Of a DNA stretch of 54,287 bases, positions 7,113-15,710 are shown one piece after another. The translations under genes were made by a program, and so were the position numbers. The notes under the pieces are model-generated. The model ran no database searches, was not told where the DNA came from, and saw only the letters and a program-made list of their open reading frames with translations. Source of the DNA: an uncultured Methanobrevibacter sp. (GTDB taxonomy: Archaea; Methanobacteriota; Methanobacteria; Methanobacteriales; Methanobacteriaceae); assembly GCF_947169325.1 (NCBI RefSeq), contig NZ_CAMVPN010000007.1:1-54287 (forward strand), read 5' to 3'. Within the stretch, counting starts at the first letter, position 1. Each line of letters begins with the position of its first letter.

Positions 7113-8207
7113 ATGAAGGATTATAAATATGTGATTGTCGGAGCCGGACTTTCCGGTCTGACAATAGCCGAAAGGATTACAAGCGAACTGGACGAAGAGG
7201 TCCTGATTATCGAAAAGAGAAACCACATTGGTGGAAACGTATATGACTTTTATGACGACGGCATTCTGGTTCAGAAATACGGACCGCACATCTACCATAC
7301 CACTGAAAAGACCGTCCATGACTATCTCTCCCGCTTCACCGAGTGGAACGATTATGTGCACAGGGTTTTAAGCTATGTGGACGGAAAGCTCGTGCCTATG
7401 CCAATCTGCATCGACACACTCAACGCACTCTATGACCTTGATTTGGATGAGGATTCCATGAAGGAATGGATTGATGAGCACAAGGAAGACATTGACGAGG
7501 TCAAATCCTCCGAAGACGTCGTTTTGAAAAATGCAGGCCGTGACATCTACGAAAAGCTTTTCAAAAACTACACCGAAAAGCAGTGGGGAACTTCAGCGGC
7601 AAACTTGAGCTCAAGCGTCATTTCAAGAATCCCTTTCAGATTCAACCATGACGACAGGTACTTTGCTGACGCATATCAGGGAATGCCTAAGGAAGGATTC
7701 ACAAGGATGTGTGAAAACATGGCAGCATCAGACAAGATTCATGTGATGCTTGACACCGACTACAAGGACGTCATCGATGGCATCAACTATGAAACCCTGA
7801 TCTACACTGGTCCTATCGACTACTTCTACAACTACAAGTACGGAGAACTCCTCTACAGATGCCTCAACTTCGTTTACGAGATTTTGGATGAGGATTCATT
7901 CCAGGAAGTTGCAGTCGTCAACTATCCGAACGACCCTTACTTCACAAGGATTACCGAGTTCAAGAAGCTTACCTGGCAGGAAGTCGAAGGAAAAACCGCA
8001 ATCATGAGGGAGTATCCTGGATTCAACGGAGAGAAATGCTATCCTTATCCTACCCAGGAATACCTCGACAAGTTCAAGCTCTATGAAGCTGAAATGGAAA
8101 AAGAAGAAAACGTCATATTTTTAGGAAGGCTTGCCAAGTACAAATACTACAACATGGACCTGGTTGTGAAGGACGCCTTGGAAGTCTTTGAAAATCAAAT
8201 CAAATAA
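7113..8207 (+). CDS. glf: UDP-galactopyranose mutase
   Basis: The product is 364 residues. This flavoenzyme converts UDP-galactopyranose to UDP-galactofuranose. The FAD-binding GAGLSGLTIAERI, then EKRNHIGGNVYDFYDDGI and KYGPHIYHT, are signature segments of Glf; later come YTEKQWG, FRFNHDDRYFADAYQGMPKEG and YTGPIDYFYNYKYG. A second ATG at 7113 is preferred over 7107, because AAAGGAG lies eight bases before it but only two bases before the first. It follows the glycosyltransferase gene with overlapping stop and start sequences, so the two probably work together on a surface polysaccharide or glycoprotein glycan. Confidence 0.93.
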   Translation: MKDYKYVIVGAGLSGLTIAERITSELDEEVLIIEKRNHIGGNVYDFYDDGILVQKYGPHIYHTTEKTVHDYLSRFTEWNDYVHRVLSYVDGKLVPMPICIDTLNALYDLDLDEDSMKEWIDEHKEDIDEVKSSEDVVLKNAGRDIYEKLFKNYTEKQWGTSAANLSSSVISRIPFRFNHDDRYFADAYQGMPKEGFTRMCENMAASDKIHVMLDTDYKDVIDGINYETLIYTGPIDYFYNYKYGELLYRCLNFVYEILDEDSFQEVAVVNYPNDPYFTRITEFKKLTWQEVEGKTAIMREYPGFNGEKCYPYPTQEYLDKFKLYEAEMEKEENVIFLGRLAKYKYYNMDLVVKDALEVFENQIK

Positions 8208-8217
8208 AGGTGATTAG

Positions 8218-8487
8218 ATGATTACCATATGGCCACAATATCTTGACAATAACCTGACATTGAGCGAAGGGCGCAAGGTCTCAAAGGAGATTGCCGTAGC
8301 AGATCCTTCCCTTTCAGACATCGAGAGGGCTCTTAAAAGGTTAGGTTTGAAATACACCATTGACAAGGAAAGGGCATACCCTGGAAAATGGTATGAAAAA
8401 TCCGGCAGAATCCTTGTTGAATGGGAAGGCACAAAATTAGAACTGTTAAAAGAAGTTAGCATAAAGATTAAAGAGATTAGAAACTGA
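8218..8487 (+). CDS. srp19: Signal recognition particle 19 kDa protein
   Basis: The product is 89 residues, typical of archaeal SRP19. It binds the helix 6 and 8 tips of 7S RNA and prepares them for SRP54 binding. Recognisable segments are IWPQYLDNNLTLSEGRKVSKE (the conserved N-terminal IYP-YLD-x8-GR-L motif), PSLSDIERALKRLG, and YPGKWYEKSGRILVEW. AAAGGTGAT lies just before the start. It lies 10 bases after glf and five before the RecJ-like gene, so it is probably cotranscribed with the hemD-to-RecJ run. Confidence 0.93.
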   Translation: MITIWPQYLDNNLTLSEGRKVSKEIAVADPSLSDIERALKRLGLKYTIDKERAYPGKWYEKSGRILVEWEGTKLELLKEVSIKIKEIRN

Positions 8488-8492
8488 TTACT

Positions 8493-9899
8493 ATGCAAAT
8501 ACCACAACTGATGCACGAACAGTACGTCCAGGCACGTGAGATTATCGAAAACGCAGAAGACATTAAGGTATACTCCCACATCGACTGCGACGGAATCTGT
8601 TCAGGTGCAATACTATCAACCATACTAGACAGGCAGAACAAGCCTCATGAAATCGAATTCGTGAATTTGGATGTCCTTGACGACATTGAACTGACCCATG
8701 AGCTTACAATCTTTTCCGATTTGGGCTCAGGCCAGAATATTACGACAAATGCCAAAAACGGACAGAAAATCATCATCCTTGACCACCATCCACCATTAAG
8801 GGATCTTGACTACAAGGATGACAAGGATTACACCTATCTTGAAATCAATCCTCTCCATCACGGAATTGACGGGTCATATTACGTGTGCGGCGGGGGACTA
8901 TGCTATTTTCTGGCAAAGGAATTCGGATACAGTGATTTAAGCTGGATAGGAGTGCTCTCTGCAATCGGAGATATGCAGAATACCAAGACAGGGCATTTCG
9001 AAGGGCTTAATGAAATCATCCAGCAGGACGCAATAGACGGAGGATACCTTGAACTAATTGAAAACGACCTCAACATATACGGACGAAATACAAGGCCTCT
9101 TTTTGTGGCGCTTTCTTATTTCAGTGACGTGAAACTGCCTATTACAAACAACACCACGGAAACCATGGCCATTTTAGAAGAGCTTGGAATTGATGAGAAG
9201 CACAACAGGAAAACCTTGAACGAACTGACAATGGAGGAGAAGGGAAAAGTTTTCCAGAAACTGGTTGAGATGATTTCCAAAGTCGTTCCCGGAAGATACG
9301 TAAGATACATCCCTCAGCTGATTATCGGAGACTCATACACATTCCTTAAAGAGGATGAGGAAAGCTTCCTCAGGGATGCTTCAGAGTTTTCAACAGCAAT
9401 GAACGCTTGCGGAAGAAACCATGAGGAAGTTGTTGCAATGGAAGTCCTTAAAGGGGACAGGATTATTGCGCTGGACGAGCTGGAATCAATCAGTAAGACA
9501 CACCGGTACAATCTTGCAACCTCAATCGAAAAGGTCACTGAAGGAGATGAGACAAAAATCATCGAAATGGAAAACCTGCAGTACTTTGACGGTGACGGAA
9601 TCAAGCCTGAAATCGTAGGTACAGTGACAGGAATGATATTGGGACACTGCAACTGGAAAAAGCCAATCATAGGATTTACCCAAACCGACAATGACGGACT
9701 TAAGGTTTCACTGAGATGCTCCAGACTGCTTTCATATGACGGAATCCATTTCGGAAACATCATCCGCAAAATTGCCTCTGAAGTTGGAGGAAGCGGAGGA
9801 GGGCATGCCATGGCCTGCGGTGCATACATTCCGATTGATAAAAAGTCAGAGTTCCTTGATAGATTTAATTCTGAGTTGAATGGTAAGCTTATAAATTAA
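8493..9899 (+). CDS. DHH/DHHA1 phosphoesterase, archaeal RecJ-like
   Basis: The product is 468 residues. Motif I is HIDCDGICSGAI near residue 29, followed by SDLGSGQN and the DHH motif LDHHPP near residue 92. The C-terminal DHHA1 domain ends with GGSGGGHAMACGAYI near residue 430, which binds the nucleic acid end. This domain order is that of archaeal RecJ-like exonucleases, including the GINS-associated nuclease that joins the CMG helicase in some archaea. Whether this copy is the replication-associated one cannot be settled here, because Methanobacteriales carry several DHH proteins. It is the last gene of the hemD operon; about 460 bases without a clear gene follow. Confidence 0.82.
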   Translation: MQIPQLMHEQYVQAREIIENAEDIKVYSHIDCDGICSGAILSTILDRQNKPHEIEFVNLDVLDDIELTHELTIFSDLGSGQNITTNAKNGQKIIILDHHPPLRDLDYKDDKDYTYLEINPLHHGIDGSYYVCGGGLCYFLAKEFGYSDLSWIGVLSAIGDMQNTKTGHFEGLNEIIQQDAIDGGYLELIENDLNIYGRNTRPLFVALSYFSDVKLPITNNTTETMAILEELGIDEKHNRKTLNELTMEEKGKVFQKLVEMISKVVPGRYVRYIPQLIIGDSYTFLKEDEESFLRDASEFSTAMNACGRNHEEVVAMEVLKGDRIIALDELESISKTHRYNLATSIEKVTEGDETKIIEMENLQYFDGDGIKPEIVGTVTGMILGHCNWKKPIIGFTQTDNDGLKVSLRCSRLLSYDGIHFGNIIRKIASEVGGSGGGHAMACGAYIPIDKKSEFLDRFNSELNGKLIN

Positions 9900-10358
9900 T
9901 TACCTATATATATAATAAAATAAAAATATAAATTATATCAATTTCAATTGAGGAGTTGACCACCATTTAGACTCAAAAATGGAGGGTTTGAAAAAGCCCA
10001 TGTTGACTATCATAATATTTAATCCGGAAAAATATGGGACTATCAAATACATCAAATCATTTAAATTTCCAATATTAACAATTGAATTGATTTAATATCA
10101 TTTGAATCGTATTGTCCAAATATTAACCCACGGAATAATTTGGCGAATGATATCTAACTCAGGAATAGTAGATAAACTATAAACTGGTTTATACACTAAA
10201 CAACTTTAATTAAAACTTACTTGTGGAAATAAAAATCAAAAATCCACTTGTTATAAAAAATAAAACTTATTAGAACCTAAAAATGGTTTTTAATAGAATA
10301 TAATGGGATTCCAATCAACTTGAAAAATCAAGAGACACATGTCAAAGAGGGATGAAAA
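9900..10358. other. Gene-poor AT-rich intergenic stretch
   Basis: A 459-base gap lies between two co-directional genes. It holds one small frame, 9979-10095 (+), with 38 codons starting MEGLKKPMLTII, but without a convincing ribosome-binding site or hydrophobic pattern. The 3' part must contain the promoter and leader of the HTH gene; GAGGGATG at 10346-10353 is its ribosome-binding site. Several local inverted repeats are AT-rich and unremarkable. A small RNA is possible but cannot be shown by eye. Confidence 0.4.
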
Positions 10359-11165
10359 ATGATGAAAGCATTCAAAAAAAGAGGTGCTCTTACACACTTC
10401 CAGATATTAAGTGAAATATCCAAACAAGATCCACACCTCAAACAAAAAGATTTGGCTAATACATTAGGGATTACAATACAGGCAGTTTCCGAAAACATCA
10501 AAACATTAATCGAATTGGGCTATATTACTTCCAAAGACGGAAGGTCACCATATAAAATAACCCAATCAGGTATCGACAAAGTCAAAAAGGACGCAATCAG
10601 CTTAAGAAAATATTCCGATTCAGTTCTCGAAACAATGAATCATTATAAAACAATATGGCCCGCTATTGCTCGTGAAGAACTTAAAAAAGATGATATTGTT
10701 GGGCTTTTCATGGAAGACGGAGTATTATACGCCCACAAAAAAGAAGAAAATGCAACAGGCATTGTTCTTGAAGACGCAGAAGCGAACATGGACGTTGCCC
10801 TGACCAACCTTACCGGACTCATTGACATGAATGTCGGTGAAGTTACAGTAATCAACGTGCCTACAATCAAGGACGGCGGATCCAAATCCTGCGACTTGGA
10901 CCTTATCAAAAAGGTTTATGAAAACGGAACCAACACCGGCGCAAAAGTCGACAAGGTTGCCGTTGCAGGAACAGTTTCACGTGCTGTCGTTAAAAAATTA
11001 GGCTTGCCAATTGACATAGAATATGCTGCGCCTCAAGCAACTGCAAATGCAGCCCGCAAAGGGCTCAACGTTCTTGCAATCTGTGTAGGGGACATGAGCA
11101 AAGCATTCACACGTGAACTTGAAAACGAAAAAATAAAATTCAATATTATTGATGGCGGAAAATAA
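10359..11165 (+). CDS. HTH transcriptional regulator, methanogen-conserved type
   Basis: The product is 268 residues. The N-terminal 75 residues form a winged helix (ALTHFQILSEISKQDPHLKQKDLANTLGITIQAVSENIKTLIELGYI), with a MarR-like recognition helix and wing. After a short linker, residues 95-268 form an alpha/beta domain with a Rossmann-like rhythm (VGEVTVINVP, VDKVAVAGTVSRAVVKKLG, LNVLAICVGDMSKAF) and no catalytic motif that I recognise. The architecture fits a conserved group of euryarchaeal predicted regulators. Two ATG codons, at 10359 and 10362, are equally placed behind GAGGGATG. Its stop codon directly abuts the stop of the convergent helicase gene. The ligand is unknown. Confidence 0.75.
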   Translation: MMKAFKKRGALTHFQILSEISKQDPHLKQKDLANTLGITIQAVSENIKTLIELGYITSKDGRSPYKITQSGIDKVKKDAISLRKYSDSVLETMNHYKTIWPAIAREELKKDDIVGLFMEDGVLYAHKKEENATGIVLEDAEANMDVALTNLTGLIDMNVGEVTVINVPTIKDGGSKSCDLDLIKKVYENGTNTGAKVDKVAVAGTVSRAVVKKLGLPIDIEYAAPQATANAARKGLNVLAICVGDMSKAFTRELENEKIKFNIIDGGK

Positions 11166-12443
11166 CTACTTTTCCCTCATCATTTTTAATAGACTTGCAG
11201 CTATCTCATCACTTGAAATATTTTTTGAGGAATTTTCCTTTACTATTTTTAGATACTTCTCCAAATCGTCATTCTCAACTGAAGATTTGACCTTATCCAT
11301 TATTGCCTTATCCTTGATGGCTTCGATTTCGCTGTCAGACGGAACCTTCTTTTCTGTGATTTTAGATTTGGATTTTATGTTATTGAATGCATGCTCATCC
11401 TGTTTGGTGACCATGGTGAACGCAAATCCTGCATTTCCAGCACGGGCGGTTCTTCCAATCCTGTGGGTATATCCGTCCATGTTCTGCGGCACGTCATAGT
11501 TGATGATGACATCTAAATTGTTTATGTCAAGGCCACGGGCAGCCACATCACTAGCCACCAGAAATCTGACATTACCGTTTCTGAATTTGTTCATTACCCT
11601 GTCACGGGTCTTTTGGGACATGTCACCATGAAGAGCTTCAGCAGAATATCCTGATTTTTTAAGGTTTTTGAAGACAAAATCAACACCGGATTTGGTGTTG
11701 CAGAATATCAAAGCCGATTTGACATTATAAGCCTCAAAAATCTTGCACAGGTCATCGAACTTGTACTTATGATTTGTCCTGAAAGAATACTGTGTGATTT
11801 TAGGTGAGGTTTTCCTGTTTGAATCAATCTTTATGAACTTCGGATTCTTCTGATAATTTTTTGCAATCCTTTTGATTTCAGTCGGTATTGTCGCTGAGAA
11901 AAGCAGGGTCTGCCTTTGGTGAGGAGTGTCTCTTAATATCCTCTCGATGTCCTCCCGAAATCCCATGTCTAACATTTCATCGGCCTCATCCAAAACGACA
12001 GTTTCGATGCCTATCAAATCAAGGTTCCCCCTTTCGATATGGTCGATTACACGTCCGGGAGTTCCAACCACTATATGGACTCCCTTTTTAAGGACTCTTG
12101 TCTGCTTTCCTATTGGCTGGCCTCCATAAACAGCAAGGCACTTGAGCTTTTTGATGTGTTTTCCGACCTCATCGATGACGCCTGCCACCTGAATGCAAAG
12201 CTCCCTTGTCGGACAGAGGATTATTGCTTGTGGAGATTTGTCTTCAATGAAAACCTTCTCCAGAATAGGAATCGCAAATGCAACTGTCTTTCCTGAGCCT
12301 GTCTGTGCCTGGGCGGTAATGTCACGGCCTTCAAGCTCAAGGGGGATTGCAATCTTTTGAATAGGAGTGGTCCTCTCAAAGCCCATCCCGTCAATGGCCT
12401 TCAAAATATCGTTGGAAATATCAAAGTCACTGAATTTCATCAT
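11166..12443 (-). CDS. DEAD-box ATP-dependent RNA helicase
   Basis: The product is 425 residues with the full set of DEAD-box motifs in order: the Q motif (GFERTTPIQKIAIP), motif I AQTGSGKT (residues 46-53), PTRELCIQ, GTPGRVIDH, DEAD near 150, SAT, FCNTKSGVDFV, DVAARGLDI and HRIGRTARAG. A lysine/glutamate-rich tail of about 60 residues follows the core. It unwinds short RNA duplexes and resembles CshA/DeaD-type helicases used in ribosome assembly or mRNA turnover. No clear ribosome-binding site precedes the start, so the message may be leaderless. It converges on the HTH gene with no spacing between the two stop codons. Confidence 0.93.
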   Translation of the reverse strand: MMKFSDFDISNDILKAIDGMGFERTTPIQKIAIPLELEGRDITAQAQTGSGKTVAFAIPILEKVFIEDKSPQAIILCPTRELCIQVAGVIDEVGKHIKKLKCLAVYGGQPIGKQTRVLKKGVHIVVGTPGRVIDHIERGNLDLIGIETVVLDEADEMLDMGFREDIERILRDTPHQRQTLLFSATIPTEIKRIAKNYQKNPKFIKIDSNRKTSPKITQYSFRTNHKYKFDDLCKIFEAYNVKSALIFCNTKSGVDFVFKNLKKSGYSAEALHGDMSQKTRDRVMNKFRNGNVRFLVASDVAARGLDINNLDVIINYDVPQNMDGYTHRIGRTARAGNAGFAFTMVTKQDEHAFNNIKSKSKITEKKVPSDSEIEAIKDKAIMDKVKSSVENDDLEKYLKIVKENSSKNISSDEIAASLLKMMREK

Positions 12444-12464
12444 ATTAATATTTAAAAAACAGAA

Positions 12465-13325
12465 TTAAAATAATTTGCTTTGGTATGACTTTTGTGGAAA
12501 CTCATTCAAAAAGCTGAATACTTCATTGAAGTTGTTGAGAATGTTGTTCTCATGGGTTCTTCTTTTAAAAATTCTCATGAGATTCTTTTCGTCAGGTGAC
12601 GGAATCTGATATGAATCGCCGTAGTTTCTGATGTACTTTTCCTTAAGTCCTGGAAAATGCTCATCAAGCTTCTGGTAGAAATACTCGCGATTGCCCTCTC
12701 TAAGAGTCATTCCCATTCCATGGCAGAATATTCCCTTAACGCCTGTTTCGATGCAGTAATCCAAAATGGAGTTGATGTTCTCCTCGGTGTCGTTGATGTA
12801 TGGAAGAATCGGACACAGCCAGACGACTGTCGGAATGTTTTCCTCCTTAAGAATGTTTAAGACCTCAACACGCCTTGAAGTGGGACATACATGAGGCTCC
12901 AGTATTCCGCACAAATCGTCGTCTGCAGTCGTTAATGTCATCTGAATCACTACCCTTGCCTTTTCATTGATCTTTTTAAGCAGGTCAAGGTCCTTTAAAA
13001 CAAGGTCTGATTTTGTGATGCAGGTGAATCCGAAACCGTAACTGTAAATCAGCTCCAATGTGTTTCGCACATGACCCAAATGCTTCTCAAGAGGAATGTA
13101 GGGGTCAGTCATGGCACCTGTTCCAATCATTGAAGGAGTTCTTTTTCTCAGTTCCTTTTTCAAAAGCTCAAGATAGTTTTCCTTGACTTCAATGTCTTCA
13201 AAGGCATGGTTCATCCCATACTTCTTGCTTCTGGAGTCGCAGTAGATGCATCCGTGGGTGCAGCCCCTGTAAAGGTTCATCCCATTATTTTTAGAGAGGA
13301 TGCTTTTGGAAGTTACATAGTGCAT
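12465..13325 (-). CDS. Radical SAM protein, SplB-like (Rv2578c type)
   Basis: The product is 286 residues. The cluster motif CTHGCIYC (C22, C26, C29) is the CxxxCxxC that holds the radical SAM [4Fe-4S] cluster. It is preceded by the phrase NLYRGCTHGC, seen in the spore-photoproduct-lyase-like group. GTGAMTDPYIPLEKHLGHVRNTLEL is a further signature of that group, and the C-terminal half carries the remaining barrel strands. The substrate of this subgroup is unknown; true SplB repairs spore photoproduct, which is not expected in this archaeon. The gene lies about 20 bases upstream of the helicase gene on the same strand, so the two may be cotranscribed. Confidence 0.85.
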   Translation of the reverse strand: MHYVTSKSILSKNNGMNLYRGCTHGCIYCDSRSKKYGMNHAFEDIEVKENYLELLKKELRKRTPSMIGTGAMTDPYIPLEKHLGHVRNTLELIYSYGFGFTCITKSDLVLKDLDLLKKINEKARVVIQMTLTTADDDLCGILEPHVCPTSRRVEVLNILKEENIPTVVWLCPILPYINDTEENINSILDYCIETGVKGIFCHGMGMTLREGNREYFYQKLDEHFPGLKEKYIRNYGDSYQIPSPDEKNLMRIFKRRTHENNILNNFNEVFSFLNEFPQKSYQSKLF

Positions 13326-13405
13326 GAATATAATCTATCGAAACCACTATTTATAGAACCTGCGAGAGAGCAAATGTAAAGTATTAAGAAATACATAATA
13401 ACATT

Positions 13406-14089
13406 ATGGAACAAAAAAACATTACCGAATACGAAAAGAGTTATGCAATTAAAGAGCATCCTTCCATCAAAGGTGTTCAAATTATTGAAGGTAAAAACAA
13501 TTTCCCCATTAGTTGGCTCAACCAGCAAGGATATTGCGAATACCAGATATACATGAAAGGGATAGAAACTGCAGCCACACCTGAAATGACACATGGAAGC
13601 GACATCCACAACCAGCTTGAAGAGGCCTTCAAAAAGGATGCGACACCTACAAGCTTTGAGGATGCAGTCGAAGCATCCAAAAGCGAGGCGTTAATGTCAA
13701 GGGAATGCTTTGTGGTTGCACCGGAATTCGGAATAAGGGGATTCATCGATGAAATATGGATGAAGCCTGATGAAATCGTGATAATCGACGACAAGCCTGG
13801 ACGCACACCATACTTTTCAACAATGAACCAGGTAAGGGCATACTGCCTTGCATACAAGAGCATGACAGGAGAGACAAGAAAAATAAAAGGAGCACTTAGG
13901 GAGCGCGGAACATCAAACCTCTTCTGGATAGAGGTATTCACACCCGAAGTCGAAAAGGAAATAAGATTCACAATCGAGAGAATGCAGGGTCTTCTTGAAG
14001 GTTCAAAGCCATTCATTCCAACCAAAAATCCGAACAAGTGCAGGTCATGCAGATACAAACGTTATTGTGAACACTTCAAAAGAGATTAG
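13406..14089 (+). CDS. Cas4-like PD-(D/E)XK nuclease with Fe-S cysteines
   Basis: The product is 227 residues. The Cas4/RecB pattern is visible. One Cys in QQGYCEY near residue 38 is followed by THGSDIHNQLEE (motif His), GFIDEIWM (metal Asp), IVIIDDKPG (D-x-K), the NQVRAYCLAY QxxxY motif, and a final CRSCRYKRYC that supplies three cysteines. One N-terminal plus three C-terminal cysteines normally hold a [4Fe-4S] cluster in Cas4 and AddB/Dna2-like nucleases. No CRISPR array or other cas gene is in the window, so this is a free-standing Cas4-like nuclease, probably in DNA repair or end processing. An SNase-like gene follows two bases later. No ribosome-binding site is visible. Confidence 0.85.
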   Translation: MEQKNITEYEKSYAIKEHPSIKGVQIIEGKNNFPISWLNQQGYCEYQIYMKGIETAATPEMTHGSDIHNQLEEAFKKDATPTSFEDAVEASKSEALMSRECFVVAPEFGIRGFIDEIWMKPDEIVIIDDKPGRTPYFSTMNQVRAYCLAYKSMTGETRKIKGALRERGTSNLFWIEVFTPEVEKEIRFTIERMQGLLEGSKPFIPTKNPNKCRSCRYKRYCEHFKRD

Positions 14090-14091
14090 TT

Positions 14092-14559
14092 ATGAACAAG
14101 CAAAAGATTTCCCTGATTCTGCTGGTTATTTTTGCCATAACCATTGCACTGACATTGGCAAACGCATTTCTCGGAGATGACAACACCATCGAAAACAGGA
14201 CAGGGACAATAACTGTAGACGGCAGGACAATACATTATGAAAATGCGGGCAAATGCGTTAATGTGGTTGACGGAAATACAATTGAAGTCTATGGTGTCGG
14301 AAAGGTTCAACTGAGCCAGGTGAAAACCCCTGACTTAAACGAATCAGGATTCAGCGATGCAAAAAAGTTTGTTGAAGACAAATGCCTTGGAAAAATAGTA
14401 TATCTTGACATTGACGATGCACAGCCGACAGACAAATATGGCCGCACATTGGCGATAGTTTACACTGACAGCGCTGACATTAACAGAGAGCTTATCGACT
14501 CAGGCATTGCTAAAATATCATATTTCGAGCCAAGCGAATTCAAAAAAGGGGAAGTGTAG
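14092..14559 (+). CDS. Membrane-anchored SNase-like protein, probably inactive
   Basis: The product is 155 residues. An N-terminal hydrophobic segment (residues 6-26) is a signal anchor, so the domain lies outside the membrane. VVDGNTIEVYGVGKVQLSQVKTPD and DKYGRTLAIVY match the staphylococcal-nuclease fold. Aligned by eye to S. aureus nuclease, the metal ligand D21 is Asn (N62), the catalytic R35 is Gln (Q73), D40 is Lys (K78) and E43 is Asp (D81); only the R87 equivalent remains. Hydrolysis is therefore unlikely and a binding role is more plausible. It follows the Cas4-like gene by two bases and converges on a tiny zinc-ribbon gene with directly abutting stop codons. Confidence 0.78.
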   Translation: MNKQKISLILLVIFAITIALTLANAFLGDDNTIENRTGTITVDGRTIHYENAGKCVNVVDGNTIEVYGVGKVQLSQVKTPDLNESGFSDAKKFVEDKCLGKIVYLDIDDAQPTDKYGRTLAIVYTDSADINRELIDSGIAKISYFEPSEFKKGEV

Positions 14560-14661
14560 CTACTCTTCCCAATCATCAAAATCCAAATCCGGATTAAAAC
14601 CGCAGTTTTCACAGTACGGTGCATAATCATCAAGCACTGAACCGCAAATCGGACATATCAT
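14560..14661 (-). CDS. 33-residue zinc-ribbon microprotein
   Basis: The minus-strand frame starts MICPICGSVLDDYAPYC and continues ENCGF-, ending in an acidic tail DDWEE. Two CxxC knuckles 14 residues apart form a complete zinc ribbon of the kind often found alone or fused to membrane domains in archaea. GGGTGG lies before the ATG, and the start is one base after the TAA of the upstream 207-residue gene, so it is translated from the same message. The stop abuts the convergent SNase-like stop. It is short, but the motif, ribosome-binding site and operon position together make it credible. Function unknown. Confidence 0.72.
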   Translation of the reverse strand: MICPICGSVLDDYAPYCENCGFNPDLDFDDWEE

Positions 14662-14662
14662 A

Positions 14663-15286
14663 TTAAACCACCCTATGCAATCCTAAATGAATCTTGTTTT
14701 TCTTATACATCTTGTCCAGTATTGAATTCCATTCCTCAACGCTGATGTGTCCCTTGTTGGGAATCATGTCATCAAGGGAAGACTCGTTCAGGTTCAGGAT
14801 ATCCGCCAAGATAAATGACAGTGTCTTTCCCGTCAGTGACAAATCATAAGGATCATATCCCGTTACTGCCAAAATCCACACGTTATCCTTGGACGCACTG
14901 TTATATTCATGTCTTAATGCGTCAAACCATGAGGCAATCCTTTCGCCGTCATCAATGGAAATGTAGTAGTCCTCTCCTGAAAATTCAATGCTGTCGCATG
15001 CTTTTTTAATTTTACCTTCAAGCTCTGGAGAGCCTATTTCAAGGTCATACTCATTGTTGGTAATGGTATCTGAGAGATATTTTTCAATCTCCTTTCTGTT
15101 TTTGAAATATCCGATGGGCTCCAGCCTGTCCGGATCCCTGTCGCATAAATCAAAAATCAAATCCTCATCGACATCACAAATCTCATATCCTTCAAGCTTA
15201 TGGGATTTGTATTCCTTAAAGTCGATGCAATAGTTTTCTAAATCATCTTTGTTTAAATACCAAAGAACTTGAACTTTTTTAATCAT
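14663..15286 (-). CDS. Hypothetical cytoplasmic protein
   Basis: This is a 207-residue, strongly acidic protein with no signal peptide or membrane segment. An N-terminal strand VQVLWYLNKDDLENYC is followed by repeated Asp/Glu-rich helices. A middle segment DYYISIDDGERIASWFDALRHEY and the ending EEWNSILDKMYKKNKIHLG are predicted to be helical. I do not recognise the family. It lies upstream of the zinc-ribbon microprotein (one-base gap) and 14 bases downstream of the RDD gene, all on the minus strand, so it probably belongs to an operon that starts at hypE or the RDD gene. Confidence 0.55.
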   Translation of the reverse strand: MIKKVQVLWYLNKDDLENYCIDFKEYKSHKLEGYEICDVDEDLIFDLCDRDPDRLEPIGYFKNRKEIEKYLSDTITNNEYDLEIGSPELEGKIKKACDSIEFSGEDYYISIDDGERIASWFDALRHEYNSASKDNVWILAVTGYDPYDLSLTGKTLSFILADILNLNESSLDDMIPNKGHISVEEWNSILDKMYKKNKIHLGLHRVV

Positions 15287-15300
15287 AATCCCTAATAATT

Positions 15301-15702
15301 CTATTGAGAACTGTTTATAACCACAGTTCTTGTAAGGTTTCCAAATAATCTGTCAGTGTTCATGAATCTGCCGACAAGCCAGTCAAAAATGATTGGAATC
15401 CAATAAATTTTGGTCAGATTGCGAACAATAGCCTGTGGCAAATTAATATTAGCTCCATTTCTGGATTTGACTTCCAGATACATTAATGCCTTACCAATGG
15501 TTGCTCCTTTAAAGCATTCAAAGACTACAAAGTAAGCAAATCCTAATATCGGAGCAATATATGGGAAAACTGAATAAACTCCAAGGACATCCATTGGACC
15601 AAATACCAGAGATAATAAATATGCCAATATCCACATCACTGCGGAAACTACAAAGAAATCAATCACATATGCAATTATTCTTCTTGAAAAAACACTTACC
15701 AT
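15301..15702 (-). CDS. RDD family membrane protein
   Basis: The product is 133 residues from the ATG with AGGTGAT upstream; an in-frame TTG at 15717 would overlap hypE and has no such site. The N-terminus RRIIAYVIDFFVV carries the Arg and Asp of the RDD family inside the first membrane segment. A second segment near residues 45-65 and a third after GATIGKALMYLEV, the family's second signature, complete the three-helix layout. Other members have been linked to Na+/H+ exchange, but most remain uncharacterised. It follows hypE by eight bases. Confidence 0.8.
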   Translation of the reverse strand: MVSVFSRRIIAYVIDFFVVSAVMWILAYLLSLVFGPMDVLGVYSVFPYIAPILGFAYFVVFECFKGATIGKALMYLEVKSRNGANINLPQAIVRNLTKIYWIPIIFDWLVGRFMNTDRLFGNLTRTVVINSSQ

Positions 15703-15710
15703 GTTATCAC

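Noticed and set aside
9979-10095. 38-codon small protein gene
   Set aside because: No ribosome-binding site, no domain or hydrophobic pattern, and ordinary for a chance frame in AT-rich DNA.
12465-13325. True spore photoproduct lyase
   Set aside because: Only the general SplB-like radical SAM layout matches. A non-sporulating archaeon has no known spore photoproduct to repair.
13406-14089. Cas4 of a CRISPR system
   Set aside because: No array or other cas gene lies in the window; the neighbour is an SNase-like gene. It is better treated as a stand-alone Cas4-like nuclease.
14092-14559. Active thermonuclease
   Set aside because: Four catalytic or metal-binding positions are substituted when aligned by eye, so activity should not be assumed.
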